From positions 1,302,001-1,366,000 of the forward strand of contig NZ_HG322950.1 of assembly GCF_000689415.1 (NCBI RefSeq): a stretch of 64,000 nt of DNA, given 5' to 3'. Positions 1 to 8,682 of this stretch are shown one piece after another. The translations under genes and the position numbers were made by a program. Under the pieces are notes generated by a model. The model was not told the DNA's origin. It saw only the letters and a program-made list of their open reading frames with translations, and searched no databases. The DNA comes from Pseudomonas knackmussii B13 (GTDB lineage: Bacteria; Pseudomonadota; Gammaproteobacteria; Pseudomonadales; Pseudomonadaceae). Position 1 is the first letter of the stretch, and each line of letters starts with the position of its first letter.

Positions 1-20
1 CCGGCGGCACAGCCGCCTAA
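1..20 (+). CDS. 3' end of an upstream gene (possibly tilS), partial
   Basis: The first bases read as an open frame ending in TAA at 18-20, 22 bases before pyrG. In P. aeruginosa the gene upstream of pyrG is tilS (tRNA-Ile lysidine synthetase), so this could be its last codons. Six codons cannot prove it; the call rests on gene order only. Confidence 0.25.
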
Positions 21-42
21 ACGCTGACATTCAGGGCTTTTC

Positions 43-1671
43 ATGACGCGCTACATCTTCGTCACGGGTGGTGTTGTTTCTTCATTGGGGAAAGGCATCG
101 CCTCGGCTTCCTTGGCTGCCATTCTGGAAGCGCGTGGCTTGAAGATCACGATGCTCAAGCTGGATCCGTACATCAACGTCGATCCGGGCACCATGAGCCC
201 GTTCCAGCACGGTGAGGTGTTCGTCACCCACGACGGCGCCGAGACCGACCTCGACCTGGGCCACTACGAGCGCTTCGTGCGCACCACGATGACCCAGAAC
301 AACAACTTCACCACCGGCCGCGTCTACATGGACGTGCTGCGCAAGGAGCGCCGTGGCGACTACCTGGGCGCCACCGTGCAGGTGATCCCGCACATCACCG
401 ACGAGATCAAGCGTCGCATCATCAAGGGCGCCGGCGATGCCGACGTGGCCCTGGTTGAAGTCGGCGGTACCGTCGGCGACATCGAGTCGCAGCCGTTCCT
501 CGAGGCGATCCGCCAGCTGCGCGTGGAAATCGGTTCGCGCCGCGCGATGCTGATGCACCTGACCCTGGTGCCGTACATCGCCACCGCTGGCGAGACCAAG
601 ACCAAGCCGACCCAGCACTCGGTGAAGGAACTGCGCTCCATCGGCCTGCAGCCGGACGTGCTGATCTGCCGTTCCGACCACCCGGTGGACGTGTCCTCGC
701 GCCGCAAGATCGCGCTCTTCACCAACGTGGAAGAGCGCGCGGTCATCTCGCTGGAAGACGTCGACACCATCTACCGTATCCCGTCCGTACTGCACGCCCA
801 GGGTCTGGACGACATCGTCGTCGAGCGCTTCGGCCTGGAGTGCGGTCCGGCTGACCTGTCCGAGTGGGACCGCGTGGTCGACGCCAAGCTCAACCCCGAG
901 CGTGAAGTCACCATCGCCATGGTTGGCAAGTACATGGAACTGCTCGACGCCTACAAGTCGCTGATCGAAGCCATGACCCACGCCGGCATCCAGAGCCGCA
1001 CCAAGGTCAACCTGCGCTACATCGACTCCGAAGACATCGAGCAACAAGGCACCAGTCTGCTCGAAGGCGCTGACGCCATCCTGGTTCCGGGTGGCTTCGG
1101 CCTGCGCGGCGTGGAAGGCAAGATCACCGCCGTGCAATACGCCCGCGAGAAGAAGCTGCCGTACCTGGGCATCTGCCTCGGCATGCAGGTCGCGGTCATC
1201 GAGTACGCCCGCAACGTGCTGGGCTGGAAAGACGCCAACTCCACCGAGTTCGACAAGTCCAGCGGCCACCCGGTCGTCGGCCTGATCACCGAATGGCAAG
1301 ACTCCACCGGTGCCACCGAAGTGCGCACCGAGGCTTCCGACCTGGGCGGCACCATGCGCCTGGGCGCCCAGGAGTGTCAGCTGGAGCCGGGCACCCTGGT
1401 GCACGATTGCTACGGCAAGGACGTGATCGTCGAGCGTCACCGCCACCGCTATGAAGTGAACAACAACCTGCTGCCGCAACTGCAGGCTGCCGGCCTGAAG
1501 ATTTCCGGTCGCTCCGGCGACGGCGCGCTGGTCGAAGTGGTCGAGTCGCCGGATCACCCGTGGTTCGTCGCCTGCCAGTTCCACCCGGAGTTCACCTCCA
1601 CCCCGCGTGATGGCCACCCGCTGTTCAGCGGCTTCGTCAACGCTGCCCTGAAGCACGCCGGGAAGGCCTGA
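43..1671 (+). CDS. pyrG: CTP synthase
   Basis: Converts UTP to CTP using ATP and glutamine, the last step of pyrimidine nucleotide synthesis in the cytosol. The 542 residues match the usual length. The N-terminal synthetase domain opens with the phosphate-binding GGVVSSLGKG motif near residue 10, and the C-terminal class I glutamine amidotransferase domain holds GICLGMQ with the nucleophile Cys378 and a late HPEF motif. The start follows from this canonical N-terminus. It lies two bases upstream of kdsA and is probably co-transcribed with kdsA and eno, the conserved pseudomonad order. No oddities seen. Confidence 0.98.
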   Translation: MTRYIFVTGGVVSSLGKGIASASLAAILEARGLKITMLKLDPYINVDPGTMSPFQHGEVFVTHDGAETDLDLGHYERFVRTTMTQNNNFTTGRVYMDVLRKERRGDYLGATVQVIPHITDEIKRRIIKGAGDADVALVEVGGTVGDIESQPFLEAIRQLRVEIGSRRAMLMHLTLVPYIATAGETKTKPTQHSVKELRSIGLQPDVLICRSDHPVDVSSRRKIALFTNVEERAVISLEDVDTIYRIPSVLHAQGLDDIVVERFGLECGPADLSEWDRVVDAKLNPEREVTIAMVGKYMELLDAYKSLIEAMTHAGIQSRTKVNLRYIDSEDIEQQGTSLLEGADAILVPGGFGLRGVEGKITAVQYAREKKLPYLGICLGMQVAVIEYARNVLGWKDANSTEFDKSSGHPVVGLITEWQDSTGATEVRTEASDLGGTMRLGAQECQLEPGTLVHDCYGKDVIVERHRHRYEVNNNLLPQLQAAGLKISGRSGDGALVEVVESPDHPWFVACQFHPEFTSTPRDGHPLFSGFVNAALKHAGKA

Positions 1672-1673
1672 GC

Positions 1674-2519
1674 ATGACCCAGAAGATCATCCGCGTCGGC
1701 GACATCCAGATCGGCAACGAACTGCCGTTCGTGCTGTTCGGCGGCATGAACGTGCTGGAGTCGCGCGACCTGGCCATGCAGGTCTGCGAAGAGTACGTGC
1801 GGGTTACCGAGAAGCTCGGTATCCCTTACGTGTTCAAGGCCAGCTTCGACAAGGCCAACCGCTCCTCGATCAACTCCTTCCGGGGTCCGGGGATGGAAGA
1901 GGGGCTGAAGATCTTCGAAGAGATCAAGCAGACCTTCAAGGTTCCGGTCATCACCGACGTCCACGAGCCCTACCAGGCTGCTCCGGTGGCGGAGGTGTGC
2001 GACATCATCCAGCTGCCGGCCTTCCTGTCCCGGCAGACTGACCTGGTCGTGGCGATGGCCAAGACCAACGCGGTGATCAACATCAAGAAGGCTCAGTTCC
2101 TCGCGCCCCAGGAGATGAAACACATCCTGACCAAGTGCGAGGAAGCCGGTAACGACCAGCTGATCCTTTGCGAGCGCGGTTCGAGCTTCGGCTACAACAA
2201 CCTGGTCGTCGACATGCTCGGCTTCGGCATCATGAAGCAGTTCGGCTACCCGGTGTTCTTCGACGTGACCCACGCCCTGCAGATGCCGGGCGGTCGCGCC
2301 GATTCCGCTGGCGGCCGCCGCGCCCAGGTCACCGACCTGGCCAAGGCCGGCATGAGCCAGGGCCTGGCCGGCCTGTTCCTCGAAGCCCATCCGGATCCCG
2401 AACATGCAAAATGCGACGGCCCGTGTGCGCTGCGTCTGAACAAGCTCGAAGCGTTCCTGTCCCAGCTCAAGCAGTTGGACGACCTGGTGAAGAGTTTCCC
2501 CGTAATCGAGACTGCCTGA
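1674..2519 (+). CDS. kdsA: 3-deoxy-D-manno-octulosonate 8-phosphate synthase
   Basis: Condenses phosphoenolpyruvate with arabinose 5-phosphate to make KDO-8-phosphate for the lipopolysaccharide inner core. The 281-residue TIM-barrel protein has family signatures such as VFKASFDKANR near residue 55, VITDVHE near 95, and the C-terminal stretch with DVTHALQMPGG followed by EAHPDPEHAKCDGP, which carry substrate and metal ligands. It starts two bases after the pyrG stop and is followed 48 bases later by eno, so a pyrG-kdsA-eno operon is likely. Complete and ordinary. Confidence 0.98.
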   Translation: MTQKIIRVGDIQIGNELPFVLFGGMNVLESRDLAMQVCEEYVRVTEKLGIPYVFKASFDKANRSSINSFRGPGMEEGLKIFEEIKQTFKVPVITDVHEPYQAAPVAEVCDIIQLPAFLSRQTDLVVAMAKTNAVINIKKAQFLAPQEMKHILTKCEEAGNDQLILCERGSSFGYNNLVVDMLGFGIMKQFGYPVFFDVTHALQMPGGRADSAGGRRAQVTDLAKAGMSQGLAGLFLEAHPDPEHAKCDGPCALRLNKLEAFLSQLKQLDDLVKSFPVIETA

Positions 2520-2567
2520 GTCTCACCAGCCCGCCCCGTTTTTCTTTTCTTCGGAGTGTTAACAACA

Positions 2568-3857
2568 ATGGCAAAGATCGTCGACATCAAGGGCCGTGAG
2601 GTCCTGGACTCCCGCGGCAACCCCACCGTTGAAGCGGACGTGATCCTGGACAACGGCATCGTCGGCAGCGCCTGCGCCCCGTCCGGTGCTTCCACCGGTT
2701 CCCGCGAGGCTCTCGAACTGCGCGATGGCGACAAGAGCCGTTACCTGGGCAAGGGCGTGCTGAAAGCCGTGGCCAACGTCAATGGCCCGATTCGCGACCT
2801 GCTGCTGGGCAAGGACGCGGCTGACCAGAAGGCTCTGGATCACGCGATGATCGAGCTCGACGGTACCGAGAACAAAGGCAATCTGGGCGCCAACGCCATC
2901 CTGGCTGTCTCCCTGGCCGCCGCCAAGGCTGCCGCTCAGGCCAAAGGCGTGCCGCTGTACGCGCACATCGCCGATCTGAACGGCACCCCGGGCCAGTACT
3001 CCATGCCGGTTCCGATGATGAACATCATCAACGGCGGCGAGCACGCCGATAACAACGTCGACATCCAGGAGTTCATGGTTCAGCCGGTTGGCGCCAAGAA
3101 CTTCGCCGACGCACTGCGCATGGGCGCCGAGATCTTCCATCACCTGAAAGCCGTGCTGAAGGCCCGTGGCCTGAACACCGCTGTCGGTGACGAAGGCGGC
3201 TTCGCACCGAACCTGGCTTCCAACGAAGACGCCCTGGCCGCCATCGCCGAAGCCGTCGCCAACGCCGGCTACAAGCTGGGCGAAGACGTCACCCTGGCTC
3301 TGGACTGCGCCTCCTCCGAGTTCTTCAAGGACGGCAAGTACGACCTGGAAGGCGAGGGCAAGGTGTTCAGCGCCGAAGGTTTCGCCGACTACCTGGCCGG
3401 CCTGACCCAGCGCTACCCGATCATCTCCATCGAAGACGGCATGGACGAGTCCGACTGGGCTGGCTGGAAAGTGCTGACCGACAAGATCGGCGAGAAGGTG
3501 CAACTGGTCGGCGACGACCTGTTCGTAACCAACACCAAGATCCTCAAGCGCGGTATCGAAGAGAAGATCGGCAACTCGATCCTGATCAAGTTCAACCAGA
3601 TCGGCTCGCTGACCGAGACCCTGGAAGCCATCCAGATGGCCAAGGCCGCCGGCTTCACCGCGGTGATCTCGCACCGCTCCGGCGAAACCGAAGACAGCAC
3701 CATCGCTGACCTGGCTGTCGGCACCGCTGCCGGCCAGATCAAGACCGGTTCGCTGTGCCGTTCCGACCGCGTGTCCAAGTACAACCAGCTGCTGCGCATC
3801 GAAGAGCAGCTGGGCGCCAAGGCGCCGTACCGTGGCCGCGCGGAATTCCGCGGCTGA
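2568..3857 (+). CDS. eno: Enolase (phosphopyruvate hydratase)
   Basis: Interconverts 2-phosphoglycerate and phosphoenolpyruvate in glycolysis; in proteobacteria it is also a degradosome partner. The 429-residue protein begins MAKIVDIKGREVLDSRGNP, carries the Mg-binding and catalytic regions (GDEGGFAPN near 205, SIEDGMDE near 288, ISHRSGETED near 368) and ends normally. An in-frame upstream ATG at 2556 is disfavoured because the GGAGTG ribosome site lies before 2568 and homologues begin at MAKI. A strong hairpin follows the stop. Confidence 0.98.
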   Translation: MAKIVDIKGREVLDSRGNPTVEADVILDNGIVGSACAPSGASTGSREALELRDGDKSRYLGKGVLKAVANVNGPIRDLLLGKDAADQKALDHAMIELDGTENKGNLGANAILAVSLAAAKAAAQAKGVPLYAHIADLNGTPGQYSMPVPMMNIINGGEHADNNVDIQEFMVQPVGAKNFADALRMGAEIFHHLKAVLKARGLNTAVGDEGGFAPNLASNEDALAAIAEAVANAGYKLGEDVTLALDCASSEFFKDGKYDLEGEGKVFSAEGFADYLAGLTQRYPIISIEDGMDESDWAGWKVLTDKIGEKVQLVGDDLFVTNTKILKRGIEEKIGNSILIKFNQIGSLTETLEAIQMAKAAGFTAVISHRSGETEDSTIADLAVGTAAGQIKTGSLCRSDRVSKYNQLLRIEEQLGAKAPYRGRAEFRG

Positions 3858-3875
3858 CGCTAGTCTGGTACGGTG

Positions 3876-3899
3876 AAGGGGTGGCAGGAGCCACCCCTT
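3876..3899 (+). terminator. Hairpin between eno and ftsB
   Basis: A perfect 10-bp stem, AAGGGGTGGC (3876-3885) with GCCACCCCTT (3890-3899), closes on a 4-base loop 19 bases after eno. The run of T that a full Rho-independent terminator needs is weak (TTCGCATAT), so partial termination or attenuation before ftsB is likely. Confidence 0.6.
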
Positions 3900-3917
3900 C
3901 GCATATGGAGTCCTGAA

Positions 3918-4211
3918 GTGCGTCTGAGTCGCCTGCGTAGCCCCTACTGGCTATTCCTCGTGCTGAGCCTCGCTCTCGCCGGCCTGCAGTATCGCCTGTG
4001 GGTAGGTGAAGGCAGCCTGGCGCAGGTGCGCGACTTGCAGAAGCAGATCGCCGATCAGCAGGGCGAGAACGAGCGCCTGCTGGAGCGCAACCGCATCCTC
4101 GAGGCCGAGGTGGCGGAGCTCAAGAAAGGCACCGAGACGGTCGAGGAGCGTGCCCGCCACGAACTCGGCATGATCAAGGACAAGGAAACCCTCTACCAGC
4201 TGGCCCAATGA
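3918..4211 (+). CDS. ftsB: Cell division protein FtsB
   Basis: Small bitopic protein of the FtsQLB divisome complex in the inner membrane. The sequence shows a short cytoplasmic tail, one membrane segment (YWLFLVLSLALAGLQY), then a long periplasmic coiled coil ending in the conserved RARHELGMIK motif. I chose the GTG at 3918, preceded by GGAG, because it gives the family N-terminus MRLSRLRSPYW (97 residues); the upstream ATG would run through the terminator hairpin. It overlaps ispD by ATGA, so the two are coupled. Confidence 0.95.
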   Translation: MRLSRLRSPYWLFLVLSLALAGLQYRLWVGEGSLAQVRDLQKQIADQQGENERLLERNRILEAEVAELKKGTETVEERARHELGMIKDKETLYQLAQ

Positions 4212-4921
4212 AATTCCGCGACATTTCCCTTCCCGCCTTCTGGGCCGTGATTCCGGCCGCGGGCATCGGTTCGCGCATGCGCGCCGACCGTCCCAAGCAG
4301 TACCTCGACCTCGCCGGTCGCAGCATCCTCGAACATACCCTCGACTGCTTCCTCGGCCATCCGATGCTGAAGGGGCTGGTACTCTGTCTTGCCGCGGATG
4401 ATCCGTGGTGGCCGGGCCTGGGCTGTGCCGACGATCCACGCATCGTGCGAGCCGAAGGTGGTCGCGAGCGCGCCGATTCCGTGCTCAATGGCCTGCTGAA
4501 GCTGAACGAGCTGGGCGCCGGAAGCGACGATTGGGTGCTGGTGCATGATGCGGCGCGTCCCAACCTGAGTCGCGGCGATCTCGATCGCCTGCTCGACGAG
4601 TTGGGCAACGATCCGGTGGGCGGCCTGCTCGGCATTCCCGCACGGGATACCCTCAAGCGCGTAGGCGAAGACGGCCGAGTGCTGGAAACCGTGGATCGCA
4701 GCGTCGTCTGGCAAGCCTATACCCCGCAGATGTTCCACCTGGGCGCGCTGCACCGCGCGCTGGCCGACGCCCTGGTTGCCGAAGCGGCAATCACCGACGA
4801 GGCATCGGCCATGGAGTGGGCGGGCTATGCACCGCGCATGGTCGAAGGCCGCGCGGATAACCTCAAGGTGACGACCCCCGAAGACCTGCAGCGCTTGCAG
4901 CAAACTTTCAGCAGGCGCTGA
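4208..4921 (+). CDS. ispD: 2-C-methyl-D-erythritol 4-phosphate cytidylyltransferase
   Basis: Third step of the MEP isoprenoid pathway: joins MEP to CTP giving CDP-methylerythritol. The 237-residue protein has the nucleotidyltransferase signature IPAAGIGSRMRADRPKQY near residue 15, LVHDAARPN near 110, and the C-terminal NLKVTTPEDL motif. Its start codon overlaps the ftsB stop (ATGA). The next pathway gene in this window, ispF, is 3.8 kb downstream rather than adjacent, as in P. aeruginosa. Confidence 0.97.
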   Translation: MKFRDISLPAFWAVIPAAGIGSRMRADRPKQYLDLAGRSILEHTLDCFLGHPMLKGLVLCLAADDPWWPGLGCADDPRIVRAEGGRERADSVLNGLLKLNELGAGSDDWVLVHDAARPNLSRGDLDRLLDELGNDPVGGLLGIPARDTLKRVGEDGRVLETVDRSVVWQAYTPQMFHLGALHRALADALVAEAAITDEASAMEWAGYAPRMVEGRADNLKVTTPEDLQRLQQTFSRR

Positions 4922-4929
4922 GGCTGGAC

Positions 4930-5511
4930 ATGAAGCGCCTCGCGATGTTCCTGCCCAGGCTCGAAGGCGTTCTGCACCGAATGTTGCGCTGGGCCGGAGA
5001 CGGCTGGAAGTTGCCCTGGCTGTGCTTGGGGCTGGCCCTCGTCGGCACCCTGTTCGCCATCTACCCCATCACCTCCGTGGTGGTGCCGGCAGTCCTGCTG
5101 GTGCCACGGCGTTGGCTGGGCATCGCATTGTTCTGTGCGCTGGGAAGCAGTCTGGGGGCGCTGTTGCTGATGATCGTTGCCCACCACATGGGCTGGGCCA
5201 GCCTCTACGCTCACTTCCCGCAGATGTTGCAGGACCCGACCTGGCAGCGGGTGATGGACTGGACCCACAGCTACCACTTGCTGGCACTCTTCCTCGTATC
5301 CATCTCGCCGCTACCGCAGACGCCTGCGTTGGTGGTGCTGGCCAACGCCCCGCTGGACTATCCAGGCGCGCTACTGGTGGTCTTCGTCGGCAAGCTGCTC
5401 AAGTACGGCCTCTTCGCCTGGGTCGGTTCGCGTTTCCCAGCGCATATCCATGACTTCCTGCATCGCCACGGTCGGCATGCTGGCGCCGACGATTCGGCCC
5501 GGAGCCACTAG
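4930..5511 (+). CDS. Inner-membrane protein, SNARE-associated/DedA-like (YqaA type)
   Basis: A 193-residue protein with several hydrophobic segments (about residues 30-50, 52-80, 110-130 and 140-165) that resembles small VTT/DedA-family membrane proteins, some of which act in lipid flipping or membrane homeostasis. It sits 8 bases after ispD on the same strand, so it may be read from the same promoter, and it converges with the LysR gene 11 bases beyond its stop. The C-terminus is charged and rich in His and Arg. I can support membrane location; the family assignment is tentative and no substrate can be named. Confidence 0.75.
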   Translation: MKRLAMFLPRLEGVLHRMLRWAGDGWKLPWLCLGLALVGTLFAIYPITSVVVPAVLLVPRRWLGIALFCALGSSLGALLLMIVAHHMGWASLYAHFPQMLQDPTWQRVMDWTHSYHLLALFLVSISPLPQTPALVVLANAPLDYPGALLVVFVGKLLKYGLFAWVGSRFPAHIHDFLHRHGRHAGADDSARSH

Positions 5512-5522
5512 CGGCGTTGGAC

Positions 5523-6413
5523 TCAAGCCGTTCCTGGATGAATGCGTTGCAGGCCATCCTTCAGGAAGTCCACCAATTGGCGAACCTTCGGCGACAGATG
5601 CCGCTGCTGCGGATAAAGCGCCCACACCGCGGTGTTTGGCGGCTGATGTTCCTCTAGCAGCGAGACGAGGCGGCCTCGCTGCAGATGCTCGAGCACGTAG
5701 TAGTCCGGCAACTGGCATAGGCCAAAGCTGCGCAGAGCGGCATCGAGTACTGCTTGTCCACTATTGCAGCGCCAGTTGCCCTGGACGCGGTGCTGGGTTT
5801 CCCGGCCATTCTCGAGGAAGGTCCAGATGTCGCTGCTGCCGATCAGGCAATTGTGCTGCGGCAATTCGGCCGGCGACTGCGGCGCGCCGTGCCGTGCCAG
5901 GTATTCGGGCGTGGCGCAGAGATACATGACTCGCGGCGCGATGCGCGTGGCCACCAGCCGCGAATCGCTGAGGCGCCCGAGGCGGATGGCCAGGTCAAAA
6001 CCTTCGTGGAGCAGGTCGAGTTGCCGGTTGGATAGTTCCATCTCGACGCGCAGTTGCGGGTAGTCGGCCATGAAGGCGTTCACCAGCGGCACCACGAAGC
6101 GCTCGCCGTAAGCGACGGCGCAGGTCATGCGCAGCAGGCCCTTGGGTTCGGCGGAGAGGTCGCTGACCGCGCGCAGTGCCTCGTCGCGGGCATCCTGCAG
6201 GCGCTGGCAGTGCTGGAGGAACGTCTGCCCGGCTTCACTCAGCGAGACACGGCGGGTGCTGCGATAGAGAAGGCGTGTCTGCATGCGTTCTTCCAGCCGC
6301 GCAATCTGCCGGCTGACATGCGAGGAGGAGACGCCCAGGCGTTCGGCCGCCGCGGTGAACTGGCCGGTTTCCGCTACGGCGACGAATTCGTCGAGCCCTT
6401 CCCAGCGATTCAT
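5523..6413 (-). CDS. LysR-family transcriptional regulator
   Basis: A 296-residue regulator with the N-terminal winged helix-turn-helix typical of the family (TAAAERLGVSSSHVSRQIARLE, quoted only in part, near residues 18-40) and a periplasmic-binding-like effector domain. It is divergent from adhC, with a 187-base intergenic region containing a perfect 9-bp inverted repeat (6431-6454) that looks like a LysR operator. By position it could regulate adhC-fghA (formaldehyde detoxification) or only itself. The effector is unknown. Confidence 0.92.
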   Translation of the reverse strand: MNRWEGLDEFVAVAETGQFTAAAERLGVSSSHVSRQIARLEERMQTRLLYRSTRRVSLSEAGQTFLQHCQRLQDARDEALRAVSDLSAEPKGLLRMTCAVAYGERFVVPLVNAFMADYPQLRVEMELSNRQLDLLHEGFDLAIRLGRLSDSRLVATRIAPRVMYLCATPEYLARHGAPQSPAELPQHNCLIGSSDIWTFLENGRETQHRVQGNWRCNSGQAVLDAALRSFGLCQLPDYYVLEHLQRGRLVSLLEEHQPPNTAVWALYPQQRHLSPKVRQLVDFLKDGLQRIHPGTA

Positions 6414-6430
6414 CTGTATTGTCCCTGTAT

Positions 6431-6454
6431 GGCAATAATATTTTGATTATTGCC
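6431..6454. promoter_or_regulatory. Inverted repeat in the LysR-adhC intergenic region
   Basis: GGCAATAAT (6431-6439) is followed after ATTTTG by its exact complement ATTATTGCC (6446-6454). The dyad starts 18 bases from the LysR start codon and lies between divergent genes, and it contains the T-N11-A arrangement that LysR proteins favour. Autoregulation plus control of adhC is the likely role, inferred from position. Confidence 0.6.
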
Positions 6455-6600
6455 TGATTATTCCCTGGCAGGCACTTTTCTACACTTTCAAGGCTGTATC
6501 CCGTGCATCTGCCGGGCAGCCGAATTCCCGCCGGCGCCGTTTGCCGGCCGCTTCCGCCCAGCGGCGGGAGCCCACGCATCAATCCGCCAGGAGTTTCGAG

Positions 6601-7713
6601 ATGATCAAGTCCCGTGCCGCCGTCGCCTTCGCCCCCAATCAGCCGCTGCAGGTTGTAGAGGTCGACGTGGCGCCGCCGAAGAAGGGTGAGGTGCTGGTTC
6701 GCATCGTCGCCACCGGGGTCTGCCACACCGACGCCTACACCCTGTCCGGTCAGGATTCCGAAGGCGTGTTCCCGTGCATCCTCGGCCATGAAGGTGGCGG
6801 CATCGTCGAAGCGGTGGGCGAGGGGGTTACTTCGCTGCAGGTCGGCGATCACGTGATCCCGCTGTACACCGCCGAATGCCGCGAGTGCAAATTCTGCAAA
6901 TCCGGCAAGACCAACCTCTGCCAGGCCGTGCGCGCCACCCAGGGCAAGGGCCTGATGCCCGACGGCACCACGCGCTTCTCCTACAACGGCCAGCCGATCT
7001 ACCACTACATGGGCTGCTCGACCTTCTCCGAGTACACCGTGCTGCCGGAAATCTCCCTGGCCAAGATCCCGAAAGAGGCGCCGCTGGAGAAGGTCTGCCT
7101 GCTCGGCTGCGGCGTCACCACCGGTATCGGTGCCGTGCTCAACACCGCCAAGGTCACCGAGGGCTCCACCGTGGCCATCTTCGGCCTTGGCGGCATCGGT
7201 CTGGCGGCGATCATCGGCGCCAAGATGGCCAAGGCCTCGCGGATCATCGCCATCGACATCAACCCGGCCAAGTTCGACATCGCCAAGGAGCTGGGCGCAA
7301 CTGACTTCGTCAATCCGAAAGACCACAGCAAGCCGATCCAGGACGTCATCGTCGAGATGACCGACGGCGGCGTGGACTACTCCTTCGAGTGCGTCGGCAA
7401 CGTGCAACTGATGCGCGCGGCCCTGGAGTGCTGCCACAAGGGCTGGGGCGAGTCGACCATCATCGGTGTCGCCGGCGCCGGCCAGGAGATCAGCACCCGG
7501 CCGTTCCAGCTGGTCACCGGTCGCGTCTGGCGCGGTTCGGCGTTCGGCGGCGTGAAAGGTCGTACCGAGCTGCCCAGCTACGTGGAAAAGGCGCAGAAGG
7601 GTGAAATCCCTCTGGATACCTTCATCACCCACACCATGGGCCTGGACAAGATCAACGAGGCCTTCGATCTGATGCATGAAGGCAAGAGCATCCGTTCGGT
7701 CATCCACTACTGA
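6601..7713 (+). CDS. adhC: S-(hydroxymethyl)glutathione dehydrogenase / class III alcohol dehydrogenase
   Basis: Oxidises S-hydroxymethylglutathione to S-formylglutathione using NAD, the first enzymatic step of glutathione-dependent formaldehyde removal; the family also reduces S-nitrosoglutathione. The 370-residue protein shows catalytic zinc ligands (CHTDAYT near 40, GHEGGG near 62), the structural zinc cluster CRECKFCKSGKTNLC near 92-106, and the NAD site GLGGIGLAA near 190. The start at MIKSRAAV follows a CAGGAG ribosome site; upstream frame is not conserved. fghA, the next enzyme of the same pathway, follows 52 bases later. Confidence 0.97.
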   Translation: MIKSRAAVAFAPNQPLQVVEVDVAPPKKGEVLVRIVATGVCHTDAYTLSGQDSEGVFPCILGHEGGGIVEAVGEGVTSLQVGDHVIPLYTAECRECKFCKSGKTNLCQAVRATQGKGLMPDGTTRFSYNGQPIYHYMGCSTFSEYTVLPEISLAKIPKEAPLEKVCLLGCGVTTGIGAVLNTAKVTEGSTVAIFGLGGIGLAAIIGAKMAKASRIIAIDINPAKFDIAKELGATDFVNPKDHSKPIQDVIVEMTDGGVDYSFECVGNVQLMRAALECCHKGWGESTIIGVAGAGQEISTRPFQLVTGRVWRGSAFGGVKGRTELPSYVEKAQKGEIPLDTFITHTMGLDKINEAFDLMHEGKSIRSVIHY

Positions 7714-7765
7714 TGGGACGGCCGGAGCGCCGCCAGCGCTCCGGCCCTGAAGGAAGGAGGTTCCC

Positions 7766-8623
7766 ATGGCGGAATCCATCGAGCTGATCAGCAGCCAGAA
7801 AAGCTTCGACGGTTGGCACCAGCGTTATCGCCACCGCTCCGAAGTGCTCGGCTGCGACATGGTGTTCGCCGTCTACCTGCCGCCCCAGGCCGAGCCCGAG
7901 GCGGGGCTGCCAGTGCTCTACTGGCTCTCGGGGCTGACGTGCACCGACGAGAACTTCATGCAAAAGGCCGGTGCCCAGCGCATGGCTGCCGAACTTGGCC
8001 TGGTGCTTGTGGCGCCGGACACCAGCCCGCGGGGCCCGGACGTGCCGGGCGATCCCGACGGCGCGTGGGATTTCGGCCTTGGCGCGGGTTTCTACGTCAA
8101 CGCCACCCAGGAACCCTGGGCGCGCCACTACCGCATGCACGACTACGTGGTGCACGAACTGCCGGCGCTGATCGAGGACAACTTCCCCGTATCACATCGC
8201 CGCGGTATTGCCGGCCACTCCATGGGTGGACACGGTGCGCTGGTCTGCGCCTTGCGCAATCCGGGACGCTATCAGTCGCTGTCGGCTTTCGCGCCGATCA
8301 GCCATCCAAGCGATTGCCCCTGGGGGCAGAAAGCCCTCGGTCGTTTCCTCGGTAAAGACCGAGCGGCCTGGGCCGAATGGGACGCCTGCGAGTTGCTGGC
8401 GAAGGCCAGCGAGCGCCTGCCGATCCTCGTCGACCAGGGCGAGCGCGACGACTTCCTGGCTACGCAGCTCAAGCCCGAGGCCCTGCGCCAGGCGGCGGAG
8501 GCGGTGGGGCACCCGCTGAATCTGCGTCTGCACCCGGGGTATGACCACAGCTACTACTTCATCGCCAGCTTCATCGATGACCACCTGCGACACCACGCGC
8601 AAGCACTGACAGCGCCGGCCTGA
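7766..8623 (+). CDS. fghA: S-formylglutathione hydrolase
   Basis: Hydrolyses S-formylglutathione to formate and glutathione, completing the pathway begun by adhC. It is an alpha/beta-hydrolase of 285 residues with the nucleophile elbow GHSMGGHGA near residue 150, the acid in the region LVDQGERDDF and the catalytic His in YDHSYYF near 258. The ATG at 7766 is preceded by a strong GGAAGGAGG site. It is probably co-transcribed with adhC. Confidence 0.96.
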   Translation: MAESIELISSQKSFDGWHQRYRHRSEVLGCDMVFAVYLPPQAEPEAGLPVLYWLSGLTCTDENFMQKAGAQRMAAELGLVLVAPDTSPRGPDVPGDPDGAWDFGLGAGFYVNATQEPWARHYRMHDYVVHELPALIEDNFPVSHRRGIAGHSMGGHGALVCALRNPGRYQSLSAFAPISHPSDCPWGQKALGRFLGKDRAAWAEWDACELLAKASERLPILVDQGERDDFLATQLKPEALRQAAEAVGHPLNLRLHPGYDHSYYFIASFIDDHLRHHAQALTAPA

Positions 8624-8645
8624 CACCGGCGCTGCGGCTTTCCGG

Positions 8646-8681
8646 TAGAATCGACGCCCTGACAGTTTCAGGGCGTTTTTT
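8646..8681 (+). promoter_or_regulatory. Hairpin with T-run immediately before ispF, next to a -10-like box
   Basis: A 9-bp perfect stem, ACGCCCTGA (8654-8662) with TCAGGGCGT (8668-8676), is followed by a T-run that ends two bases before the ispF start codon. TAGAAT at 8646-8651 resembles a -10 element. It may terminate the adhC-fghA transcript, or form a leader hairpin that hides the only purine-rich ribosome site (CAGGG) of ispF. Confidence 0.5.
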
Positions 8682-8682
8682 C

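Noticed and set aside
82..1656. 524-codon open frame antisense to pyrG
   Set aside because: GC-rich coding DNA gives long reverse frames. Composition is atypical (Val, His, Gln, Asp rich), and pyrG is certain.
2559..3674. 371-codon open frame antisense to eno
   Set aside because: Shadow of the eno codon pattern; no ribosome site and no recognisable domain.
6235..7779. 514-codon reverse frame across adhC
   Set aside because: It covers adhC in antisense and then runs into the LysR start region in a different frame; a shadow.
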